In this document: piece by piece, positions 15,925 through 22,289 of the stretch
How the letters are laid out: each line of letters begins with the position of its first letter
How positions within the stretch are numbered: the stretch's first letter is position 1
DNA from: CAAGNP01 sp045595965
GTDB taxonomy: Bacteria; Bacteroidota; Bacteroidia; Bacteroidales; UBA932
Assembly (NCBI GenBank): GCA_045595965.1
Contig: JAZOBN010000026.1
Coordinates: 1 to 22,381, forward strand
Length of the DNA: 22,381 bases
Direction of reading: 5' to 3'
The notes under the pieces: model-generated
What the model was told of the DNA's origin: nothing
What the model saw: only the letters and a program-made list of their open reading frames with translations
Databases searched by the model: none
Program-made: the position numbers and the translations under genes

Positions 15925-16471
15925 GATGCTTCCTATTATTGTACCAACTGATGAATATCGCCAACGATATTACACATATCAGTATGTATATGGGTGAAAC
16001 TTTCAAGAAACAGACAAGGGTCATAGATGATACAACTATTACCCACGACCACCACTTCATCTTTGTGGCCTTGATCATATCGATCATTGGCATACCTATC
16101 AAGGCTACCACCACAGGTCTGATCCCTTTGAAAGCCTTCAGCACATAGGGGTTATCCTTGAAAGTGGTAAAAAAAATTGCTACGAAGAGGATAATCAGAA
16201 ACGGAGGGAGACAGCTCGCAATTGTAGCTACCACGCTCCCTTTAGTACCACGCAATTTATGTCCTGTAAGGATAGAAATATTGACGGCAAAGAGTCCCGG
16301 AGCAGTCTGGGCCAAAGTTATTATATCTATAAAATCTTCATCATTGAGCCATTTGCGCTCTACCAGCTCACTCTTGATAGCGGCTATCATTGGAATACCT
16401 CCGCCTATGGTGAAAGCTCCTATTTTTCCAAACACCAGAAATATCTGCCAGAGACTGATCATTTCACCCAT
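15911..16471 (-). CDS. Chromate transporter (CHR) domain protein, first half
   Basis: This 186-residue membrane protein is a single CHR domain with FGKIGAFTIGGGIPMIAAIKSEL at the N-terminus and LAQTAPGLFAVNISILTGHKL, followed by about four more hydrophobic segments and a basic C-terminal tail (WYNNRKHHD). The two neighbouring half-size genes overlap by 14 bases, which implies translational coupling and a heterodimer. It begins 6 bases after the dehydrogenase stop, so all are probably in one transcript. The start at 16471 (MGEMISLW) is taken; the ATG at 16462 is possible. Confidence 0.88.
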   Translation of the reverse strand: MGEMISLWQIFLVFGKIGAFTIGGGIPMIAAIKSELVERKWLNDEDFIDIITLAQTAPGLFAVNISILTGHKLRGTKGSVVATIASCLPPFLIILFVAIFFTTFKDNPYVLKAFKGIRPVVVALIGMPMIDMIKATKMKWWSWVIVVSSMTLVCFLKVSPIYILICVISLAIFISWYNNRKHHDIR

Positions 16472-16477
16472 CTGCCG

Positions 16478-17401
16478 TTAATAGATATTATTGGCTAATT
16501 TTTCAATAAGGAGTTTCCTTGCTTCGCGGCTGGCCCAGGCAATATGGGGGCTCAAAATCAGCTTTGAAGAGTCCTTCAGATCTCTCAGATATGGGTGATT
16601 CTCCCCTATCGGCTCTTTTTCAAACACATCAAGAGCTGCACCGGCAATCACTCCATCATTAAGTGCCTCAACAAGATCCTTTTCATTTACAATACCACCC
16701 CTTCCCATATTCACAAGATAAGCCTGTGGCTTCATCAGTTTCATCTTATCATATGTGATAAGGTTAGCTGTCCTGGGATTCAGAGGGGCGTGCACAGAGA
16801 CCACATCGCTCATTGCCAGTAGTTCATCCAAAGGTAGTGAAGGGTAATCAGCACAATGCGAAGTACCCGATGTAGAGTAGTACACTACATTCATGCCAAA
16901 TACAGTAGCAATCTGGGCCACACGACTGCCTATATTTCCCATGGCAATAATGCCAAGGGTCTTTCCTTTCAATTCAAAGAAAGGATTTGAGACATCTGTG
17001 AAGAGGCCCTGACGGGTATACTCTCCAGATTTTATGTAGTTATCAAAATAGATACCTTTCCCAACAAGGTTAAGGATATGCATAAAGGTGACCTGTGAGA
17101 CACTCTCTGTCGAATAGCCTGCCACATTGCGAACCGGAATACCCTTTGATTCTGCATACTCCACATCCACATTATTGGTACCAGTGGCAGCAACACAGAC
17201 AAGTTTGAGAGAGGAAGCCTTATCAATATGTGACTTGCGTATCTGAACCTTATTGGTAATCACCACATCAAAACCTGCAATCCTTTCATCCACAAGTTCC
17301 TGTGGGGTCCTGGGATATAGGACCAATTCACCTTTACTCTCAATAGGAGCCAATGAGATATCGCTCCCTATGGTATCTGCATCTAAGAATACTATTTTCA
17401 T
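16478..17401 (-). CDS. D-2-hydroxyacid dehydrogenase family protein
   Basis: This 307-residue NAD(P)-dependent enzyme of the D-isomer 2-hydroxyacid dehydrogenase family resembles glycerate/hydroxypyruvate reductases. It has the substrate-side AATGTNNVDV segment, a Rossmann loop at 150-158, and the catalytic set R234 (NMGRGGIVNE), E263 (DVFEKEP) and H286 (LSPHIAWAS). The first Gly of the dinucleotide-binding GxGxxG is Ala (A153 in GIIAMGNIG), and the C-terminus ends soon after the catalytic His region (EKLANNIY), about ten residues shorter than usual. It lies between an unknown gene (10-base gap) and the CHR transporter pair (6-base gap). The substrate cannot be read from the sequence. Confidence 0.9.
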   Translation of the reverse strand: MKIVFLDADTIGSDISLAPIESKGELVLYPRTPQELVDERIAGFDVVITNKVQIRKSHIDKASSLKLVCVAATGTNNVDVEYAESKGIPVRNVAGYSTESVSQVTFMHILNLVGKGIYFDNYIKSGEYTRQGLFTDVSNPFFELKGKTLGIIAMGNIGSRVAQIATVFGMNVVYYSTSGTSHCADYPSLPLDELLAMSDVVSVHAPLNPRTANLITYDKMKLMKPQAYLVNMGRGGIVNEKDLVEALNDGVIAGAALDVFEKEPIGENHPYLRDLKDSSKLILSPHIAWASREARKLLIEKLANNIY

Positions 17402-17411
17402 AACTGAACAT

Positions 17412-17804
17412 TTACTTGGCGGGCAAAGTTAATAAATTTTGATAAATGGAGATGAACTCACTACTCTCCTCCCACACGTAATCATCTTTGGAGTCATACA
17501 GATATGAGAATCCATGGTAAATTTCCTCAATAAGAGATCTCCGTTCTTCTTCAGAAATGGTGGTATTGCGACGCAAACCGAAATAGAGCATCCAGTAAAT
17601 GGAAACAGCTTCTCTCTCATCACCAGAGTGAGAGCACTGTTTCGCATACAACAATCCATCTACAAATCCAGAATATGAATTTGTCCATATTTGCTGGAGA
17701 TCATACTCATTAAAGAGATCTTTAATCAGGGATTTTGATAAGATCAGCTCCCCTTTGATGTTGCAGACTGCAACTTTTTCATACATTTTTTTACTCATAA
17801 GCAT
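17412..17804 (-). CDS. Hypothetical protein (130 residues)
   Basis: I do not recognise this protein. It is a soluble, probably mostly helical 130-residue protein without a signal peptide or membrane segment. A predicted beta hairpin at the start (KVAVCNIKGELILSKS) is followed by helices rich in acidic and aromatic residues (SEEERRSLIEEIYHGFSYLY). It is the first gene of a likely operon with the dehydrogenase and the CHR pair. The start may be 17804 or the ATG at 17798 (MSKKMYEKV). A near-match to a -7 box (ATAATTTG) stands immediately before the ATG, which would give an almost leaderless mRNA. Confidence 0.6.
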   Translation of the reverse strand: MLMSKKMYEKVAVCNIKGELILSKSLIKDLFNEYDLQQIWTNSYSGFVDGLLYAKQCSHSGDEREAVSIYWMLYFGLRRNTTISEEERRSLIEEIYHGFSYLYDSKDDYVWEESSEFISIYQNLLTLPAK

Positions 17805-17867
17805 AACAAATTATACTTTCCACGACAGGAAAGAACTGAAACTGAAATGCTTATAATTTTTATGAAT

Positions 17868-17898
17868 AGAGGAGTCCAAAATCAAATTGAACTCCTCT
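17868..17898 (-). terminator. Hairpin downstream of tRNA-Leu, possible terminator
   Basis: AGAGGAGTTC and GGACTCCTCT form a 10-bp stem with one G-U pair and an 11-base loop, 7 bases after the tRNA-Leu 3' end. The following sequence (ATTCATAAAAATT) is AT-rich but not a proper T-tract, so termination strength is uncertain. Confidence 0.5.
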
Positions 17899-17904
17899 AC
17901 TTTG

Positions 17905-17988
17905 TGCCCAGAACAAGACTCGAACTTGCACACCGAAACCGGCACTACCCCCTCAAAGTAGCGTGTCTACCAATTCCACCATCTGGGC
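17905..17988 (-). tRNA. tRNA-Leu (anticodon GAG)
   Basis: The minus strand forms a class II tRNA. The acceptor is GCCCAGA/TCTGGGC with discriminator A. The anticodon stem is CTACT/GGTAG with loop TTGAGGG and anticodon GAG. It has a long variable arm (TGCCGGTTTCGGTG) and a T stem GCAAG/CTTGT with loop TTCGAGT. CCA is not encoded. The 84-base length suits a leucine tRNA. Confidence 0.95.
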
Positions 17989-18002
17989 CTACTTTGATAA
18001 TG

Positions 18003-18031
18003 CAAATATACAACGAAAATCGAAACCACAA
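18003..18031 (-). promoter_or_regulatory. Promoter of tRNA-Leu
   Basis: The minus strand has TTG at 18031-18029 and TATATTTG at 18010-18003, with an 18-base spacer. The transcript start would be about 10 bases before the mature tRNA. Confidence 0.55.
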
Positions 18032-18052
18032 CACACTTTGGTAAAAAATTTG

Positions 18053-18060
18053 TATATTTG
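18053..18060 (+). promoter_or_regulatory. Putative promoter of the purL-C-like/cls group, -7 box
   Basis: TATATTTG matches TAnnTTTG, 20 bases before the ATG at 18081. A TTTG at 18037-18040 is too close to serve as a normal -33 element. Confidence 0.4.
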
Positions 18061-18080
18061 AGTAATCAAAGATAGATACA

Positions 18081-18482
18081 ATGAAAGAACTCAGACATCA
18101 TTTTGAATCAAAAGGGACAACGATATATCTGGTTTCCGACAAGGAAGCCATCAAATTTCTCAATGGGAGCATTGAGACAGACTTTATAGATTGTCTCCAC
18201 AAAATATCATCCAAAGGGATTTTTCGTACATTGGTAGAGTGTTGTAAGCCAAACAATCTCGGATTTGACATTACAACAGACTCAGAAATGGAAGAGGAGG
18301 AATTCCTTAATGGAAAAACGCCATACAAAGCTATCGTAGGGGTAGATGAAGGACAAGAGGAAGACTTTGTCAACTACATGTTCAATCAAGGTATCAGCCT
18401 CACACTTTTGGGACATGTAACCAAGGGAGAACTCCGAGTGGATGATGAATCATACGGGTACATTTCTGAATACGAAATCTAA
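18081..18482 (+). CDS. Small protein resembling the C-terminal part of PurL (PurM-C-like domain)
   Basis: This 133-residue soluble protein resembles, from memory, the C-terminal end of Bacteroidota phosphoribosylformylglycinamidine synthase PurL. The clearest parts are LVECCKPNNLGFDITTDSE (51-69), the QEEDFVNYM segment, and LGHVTKGELRVDDESYGYI (110-128). The piece is far too short to be an enzyme: the ATP- and substrate-binding parts are missing. The family motif HDVSDGGL is replaced by HKISSKGIF (40-48) and the LFGE-type turn by FLNGK. It could be a domesticated regulatory or ligand-binding domain, or a remnant that is still open. It has its own -7 box and leads into the cardiolipin synthase gene 9 bases downstream. 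Confidence 0.65.
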   Translation: MKELRHHFESKGTTIYLVSDKEAIKFLNGSIETDFIDCLHKISSKGIFRTLVECCKPNNLGFDITTDSEMEEEEFLNGKTPYKAIVGVDEGQEEDFVNYMFNQGISLTLLGHVTKGELRVDDESYGYISEYEI

Positions 18483-18491
18483 TTATCAATC

Positions 18492-19970
18492 ATGTTCTGG
18501 GACTCTTTTTGGAGAACACTGACTGTGGTGTTGTATATCGCCAATATCATCTTGGTGGCATACACCTGCGTTTCATTGTTCCTTAAAAGACAAGATCCCA
18601 TCAAGACAATTTCCTGGATGATTGTCTTGATTCTGCTCCCTTATCTGGGTCTGATTCTCTACATTTTTTTCGGAAGGAATTTCAGAAAAGAGAAAATGTT
18701 CAACCGCAAGGGTGCATCTGACCAACAGATAAAGGAAAAAATTGCCTATGGGATGCTGCAGAGGATGCACGATGAAAACATCCTCCCCCCCGAACTCCAA
18801 AAACACTCAAAACTGATTATCCAGAATCTTAGGAGCAACAACAGTCTCCTTACCACCGATAGCGAAGCAGAGATATATTTCGATGGAAAGAGTTCCTTGC
18901 TTGCCATGCTTAAATCCATAGAAGAAGCACAGGAACACATTCACCTCCAATCCTTTATAATAGAGGATGATGGGGTGGGAAATCTGTTCAAAGATGCACT
19001 GATAGCGAAAGCTAAAAAAGGGATAGAGGTCAGGGTAATGTATGACGGTTTTGGGGGGAGGAAACTCTCCCACTCATACATAAACGAACTGAAGGAGGCT
19101 GGTGTTGAAGTTCTTGTCTTCTCTCCCTTCAGATGGTTTTTCCCACCCGTTCTGGTAAACTACCGCAATCACAGAAAGATTCTCGTTGTAGATGGCAAAG
19201 TTGGTTTTCTGGGTGGTGTAAACATTGCAAACAGATACTTTAACGGTGGTGTTTTTCCCGAATGGCGCGATACGCACATCAAATTGGTTGGTCAATCTGT
19301 CTACCTTCTGCAAGCAAGTTTTCTCCTCGACAGATACTTCATACTCAACCACAATCTTAAGAAAAGGAACAAATACTATCCTGAATTTGAAATTGAGCCG
19401 ATGAAGGAGAAGGTAGAGAAGCACTTTTATAGTCAAATCATATCCTCCGGACCTGACAGTGACTGGTCAGCTATTATGCAATGCTACTTTACCGCAATAA
19501 CAAATGCAAAACGGGACATATATATAATTACCCCATACTTCATCCCTACTGATCCCATACTGAATGCAATAAAGATAACTGCACTATCCAATGTCAATGT
19601 CAATCTGATGATTCCTGAGCGATCTGACACATGGCTGACTAATTGGGGCACCATGTCATACATATCTGAACTTCTTGATGCAGGGGTCAATATCTACCTT
19701 TTCAAAAAAGGATTCAACCACTCCAAAGTTTTGAGTATTGATGGTGAATACTGTATCATCGGATCAGCCAACATGGACACGAGAAGCCTTGAGCACCATT
19801 TTGAAGTCACATCAATTCTTTATGATTCCAATTGTGCCAAGACAATAGAGGACAAATTTCATTCAGACATGCACCGCTGCACTAAGCTGAACAAGAAAAA
19901 ATGGAAAAAAAGGAGAAAAATTTTCCGCTTATATGAAAGTGTAGCACGATTATTGAGTCCCCTTTTGTAA
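18492..19970 (+). CDS. cls: Cardiolipin synthase (phospholipase D family)
   Basis: This 492-residue membrane enzyme condenses two phosphatidylglycerols into cardiolipin. Two N-terminal membrane segments (about 10-31 and 39-60) are followed by two phospholipase D halves. These carry HKD motifs H227-K229-D234 (NHRKILVVDGKVGFLGG) and H410-K412-D417 (NHSKVLSIDGEYCIIGSANMD), both complete. The architecture and length are those of ClsA-type synthases. It begins 9 bases after the PurL-C-like gene and is followed 11 bases later by a small exported protein, so the three are likely one operon. Confidence 0.95.
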   Translation: MFWDSFWRTLTVVLYIANIILVAYTCVSLFLKRQDPIKTISWMIVLILLPYLGLILYIFFGRNFRKEKMFNRKGASDQQIKEKIAYGMLQRMHDENILPPELQKHSKLIIQNLRSNNSLLTTDSEAEIYFDGKSSLLAMLKSIEEAQEHIHLQSFIIEDDGVGNLFKDALIAKAKKGIEVRVMYDGFGGRKLSHSYINELKEAGVEVLVFSPFRWFFPPVLVNYRNHRKILVVDGKVGFLGGVNIANRYFNGGVFPEWRDTHIKLVGQSVYLLQASFLLDRYFILNHNLKKRNKYYPEFEIEPMKEKVEKHFYSQIISSGPDSDWSAIMQCYFTAITNAKRDIYIITPYFIPTDPILNAIKITALSNVNVNLMIPERSDTWLTNWGTMSYISELLDAGVNIYLFKKGFNHSKVLSIDGEYCIIGSANMDTRSLEHHFEVTSILYDSNCAKTIEDKFHSDMHRCTKLNKKKWKKRRKIFRLYESVARLLSPLL

Positions 19971-19981
19971 CACTCACTAAG

Positions 19982-20344
19982 ATGAAAAAGTTACTGCACA
20001 TATTTATTATTATTGGAGCATTTATACTTTTGGACAAATACTTGTGCAAAAGCGAATATTTTCCCCAATACTCATTATACGAGATATGCAGTCTTGAATC
20101 AGAAGGAGATCAGTTCGATTCTCCTGAAGACTCTGGAGAGAAACTCTTGAACTCTAAAGAATTTACATCCCCCAACAATACCAGACAGTTCAATACCAGA
20201 CAATCTACTCTGTTTGCAGGAGGAACAATAACAGCAATCCATACCCCTAAAAAAAGGGTATTCAACATATCATCACATCCTACAAATCTGATTCAAAAAA
20301 TGGAGTCCCATAAATTCATCACATATGGGATACTCCGAGTATAA
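19982..20344 (+). CDS. Hypothetical membrane-anchored or exported protein (120 residues)
   Basis: I do not recognise this protein. It has an N-terminal hydrophobic segment (LLHIFIIIGAFILL) that would act as a signal anchor or uncleaved signal. A polar, low-complexity region rich in Ser, Asn and Thr follows (SPNNTRQFNTRQSTLF). No cysteine lipobox is at the right place. It follows cls by 11 bases on the same strand and ends before a hairpin terminator. Its small size and lack of conserved motifs make the gene call moderate. Confidence 0.55.
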   Translation: MKKLLHIFIIIGAFILLDKYLCKSEYFPQYSLYEICSLESEGDQFDSPEDSGEKLLNSKEFTSPNNTRQFNTRQSTLFAGGTITAIHTPKKRVFNISSHPTNLIQKMESHKFITYGILRV

Positions 20345-20378
20345 TAGATAGTCAATCACACTCTTATAAAAATAAAAT

Positions 20379-20400
20379 GCTCATCTGCTGACAGGTGAGC
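20379..20400 (+). terminator. Hairpin, likely terminator of the cls group
   Basis: GCTCATCTG and CAGGTGAGC pair as a 9-bp stem with one G-U pair around a 4-base CTGA loop. The sequence after it (TATCTCATTTTG) has only a short T-run. It lies 35 bases after the stop of the 120-residue gene, consistent with the end of that transcript. Confidence 0.55.
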
Positions 20401-20446
20401 TATCTCATTTTGTAATAATTAACTATCATTTATACTTAACAAAAAC

Positions 20447-20914
20447 ATGGAACCACATACAATGAAGAAGACAAATGTCTCTTCAATAATAATATACGCA
20501 ATAGTTGTTGTAGCCGGGATTATTGTAACACTATTAGGATTTCCCTATGCAAAAGGGATCGGCTCATTACTCATCATAATAGGTATTCTTGCTTTATCAT
20601 TGTGTAAAAAACAGGAGACATATCACCTAAAGAGCGGAAGCAAGGTAACAAGATTGATATATTATTTTCCACCTATCGAAAAAAACAGGCTCATGACTAT
20701 GTGCCAGAACAAAGAGTTTGATATGTTGCATAAAATCGAGCAAACCAAACACGGCTTACAGATGGAGATCAATATCTCAAGCAACGGCGAATATGGTTCA
20801 ATACAACTATACGAGTATGTTCCACACAGATATCATGAGTGCTCTCCTCTATTTGAGTATGAAGGGGAAGATTCCAAGAACCTTCTTCACTACATCAGCA
20901 CTCTATCTGTATAG
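20447..20914 (+). CDS. Hypothetical two-helix membrane protein (155 residues)
   Basis: I do not recognise this protein. Two closely spaced hydrophobic segments (SSIIIYAIVVVAGIIVTLLGF and GIGSLLIIIGILALSL) form a hairpin in the inner membrane. A polar C-terminal domain of about 100 residues follows (TRLIYYFPPIEKN...HECSPLFEYEGED), probably cytoplasmic. The start may be 20447 or the ATG at 20462 (MKKTNVSS). It is separated from the preceding gene by a hairpin; a weak promoter-like TTTG-N18-TATACTTA precedes it. The last 25 bases overlap the convergent deformylase gene. Confidence 0.65.
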   Translation: MEPHTMKKTNVSSIIIYAIVVVAGIIVTLLGFPYAKGIGSLLIIIGILALSLCKKQETYHLKSGSKVTRLIYYFPPIEKNRLMTMCQNKEFDMLHKIEQTKHGLQMEINISSNGEYGSIQLYEYVPHRYHECSPLFEYEGEDSKNLLHYISTLSV

Positions 20915-21483
20915 ATAATACCATTAAGATGATCTACTTCGTGTTGAAAAATAATAGATGTAAAACCATTTATCACCTCTTCTACCATAGTGTTCGTTTC
21001 AATATCGAAGTAGGTTATCTTTATGGAAGCTGAACGTTCAACATCATATCGTTCTCCAGGGACTGAAAGGCAACCTTCCGGTCCCTTTGTTTTTTCATCA
21101 GAATACTCAATTATCGAAATATTGGGATATACTTCAAATGGTTCTCCGGATTTATCAAATCTCTGCACCACCACAATATTTTTATTTATACCCACTTGTG
21201 GAGCTGCAAGACCTACACCACCCACCAAAGTATCTGATACAGTAGCGATCATTCTCTCTGCAAGTATAGCGAACTCATCGCTCCTCAATCCTCTTTGCGA
21301 CAGGTCAGAAGAACTTTTCCTCAGCACCAAAGTCTCAGATTCTGACTCTATAGTGTATATCTTCAACAATTGTTCAGGATTTGTCCTAATTATATTCAGA
21401 TCAGATTTAGAGAAAGACGCATCTTCACTACAACTTGTAACAAGAACAATAACAATTGAAAACAAGAAAAATATCTGTTTCAT
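20890..21483 (-). CDS. Peptide deformylase homolog with lipoprotein signal peptide
   Basis: Peptide deformylase removes the formyl group from N-terminal formyl-Met using a metal bound by Cys and two His. All three motifs are present: GVGLAAPQ (89-96), EGCLS (metal Cys C138) and QHEVDHL (H181, catalytic E182, H185). The 197-residue protein begins with MKQIFFLFSIVIVLVTSC, a lipoprotein signal with lipobox Cys C18, then SED, then about 20 residues of linker before the catalytic domain (about residue 38). Normal deformylases begin almost directly with that domain and are cytoplasmic, so this one is predicted to be exported and lipidated. The Ser plus acidic pair after the Cys resembles the surface-export signal described for Bacteroides lipoproteins. 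No alternative start would give an intact cytoplasmic form. It begins just after the rubrerythrin terminator. Confidence 0.9.
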   Translation of the reverse strand: MKQIFFLFSIVIVLVTSCSEDASFSKSDLNIIRTNPEQLLKIYTIESESETLVLRKSSSDLSQRGLRSDEFAILAERMIATVSDTLVGGVGLAAPQVGINKNIVVVQRFDKSGEPFEVYPNISIIEYSDEKTKGPEGCLSVPGERYDVERSASIKITYFDIETNTMVEEVINGFTSIIFQHEVDHLNGIIYTDRVLM

Positions 21484-21490
21484 ATATAAT

Positions 21491-21519
21491 CAAAAAGAGG
21501 CTGGTGCAATCCAGCCTCT
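21491..21519 (-). terminator. Rho-independent terminator of rubrerythrin
   Basis: AGAGGCTGG and CCAGCCTCT form a perfect 9-bp stem around a 6-base loop, followed on the minus strand by TTTTTGATT. It lies 21 bases after the rubrerythrin stop. The deformylase ATG comes only 8 bases after the T-tract. Confidence 0.9.
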
Positions 21520-21540
21520 GAATTTGTATTTATAAAAATA

Positions 21541-22095
21541 CTATTTACCGAAATAACGTTTGTAAAGACCTTCGAAACCTGCACCGTGACGTGCTTCATC
21601 TTTAGCCATTTCATGAACTGTATCATGAACTGCATCAAGATTTTGTTCTTTAGCCATCTTTGCAAGACGGAACTTATCTTCACATGCACCACTTTCAGCG
21701 TTCATTCTCTTGTAAAGGTTGGTTTTAGTATCCCAAACTACTTCACCAATAAGCTCTGCAAATTTTGAAGCATGCTCAGCCTCTTCCCATGCATAACGTT
21801 TGAATGCTTCAGCGATTTCCGGATAACCTTCACGGTCTGCCTGACGGCTCATTGCAAGATACATACCTACCTCAGTGCACTCACCCATGAAGTGATCCTG
21901 AAGACCTTTCCAAAGCTCATCACTTGAACCTTTTCCATCACCAAGTTGGTGAACGGTAGCAAATGAAAGGTTACCTTCTTGTTCAACGATTTCTACAAAT
22001 TTATCAGCGCCAACTTTACATAGAGGACATTTTTCTGGAGCAGCATCACCTTCGTGGATATAGCCGCAAACTGTACAACGGAATTTTTTTGACAT
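21541..22095 (-). CDS. Reverse-type rubrerythrin (rubredoxin domain first)
   Basis: Rubrerythrins reduce hydrogen peroxide in anaerobes with electrons from NAD(P)H. This 184-residue protein has an N-terminal rubredoxin-like FeS4 site with C7, C10, C23 and C26 (CTVCG and CPLC). A four-helix diiron domain follows with ligands in ECTEVGMYLAMSRQA (E72), WEEAEHASKF (E104-H108) and KDEARHGAGF (E167, H170). The domain order is the reverse of classical rubrerythrin, as in the clostridial reverse rubrerythrins. A consensus promoter lies upstream and a strong terminator downstream, so it is monocistronic. Its role is oxidative-stress defence in the cytoplasm. Confidence 0.95.
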   Translation of the reverse strand: MSKKFRCTVCGYIHEGDAAPEKCPLCKVGADKFVEIVEQEGNLSFATVHQLGDGKGSSDELWKGLQDHFMGECTEVGMYLAMSRQADREGYPEIAEAFKRYAWEEAEHASKFAELIGEVVWDTKTNLYKRMNAESGACEDKFRLAKMAKEQNLDAVHDTVHEMAKDEARHGAGFEGLYKRYFGK

Positions 22096-22139
22096 AGTTT
22101 CTTATTTTTAATAATTGTTATCTTTTGTTTTTGTTGTTA

Positions 22140-22170
22140 CAAATATAAATATAAATTTTTTATTGGCAAA
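22140..22170 (-). promoter_or_regulatory. Rubrerythrin promoter (TTTG-N19-TATATTTG)
   Basis: On the minus strand TTTG (22170-22167) is followed by exactly 19 bases and TATATTTG (22147-22140), the textbook Bacteroidota promoter. The transcript would start near 22135, giving a leader of about 40 bases before the ATG at 22095. Confidence 0.7.
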
Positions 22171-22216
22171 ATTTTCCTTTGGAATAATAATAAACAATTT
22201 CAACTTTACACTTCCG

Positions 22217-22273
22217 TTTTGCATACACAGTCAGCTCTTGAAAGCAAGCTTTCGGCAGAGTGCATATGCAAAA
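22217..22273. repeat. Long imperfect hairpin next to the right IS
   Basis: TTTTGCATA (22217-22225) pairs with TATGCAAAA (22265-22273). Inside it CTCT pairs with AGAG, and GAAAGC (22240-22245) pairs with GCTTTC (22248-22253) around a 2-base loop. There is no T-tract on either strand, so it is not an ordinary terminator. With the rubrerythrin promoter it fills the 22096-22289 intergenic region, where I see no gene. Confidence 0.5.
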
Positions 22274-22289
22274 AGAGCCGCATCTGATG

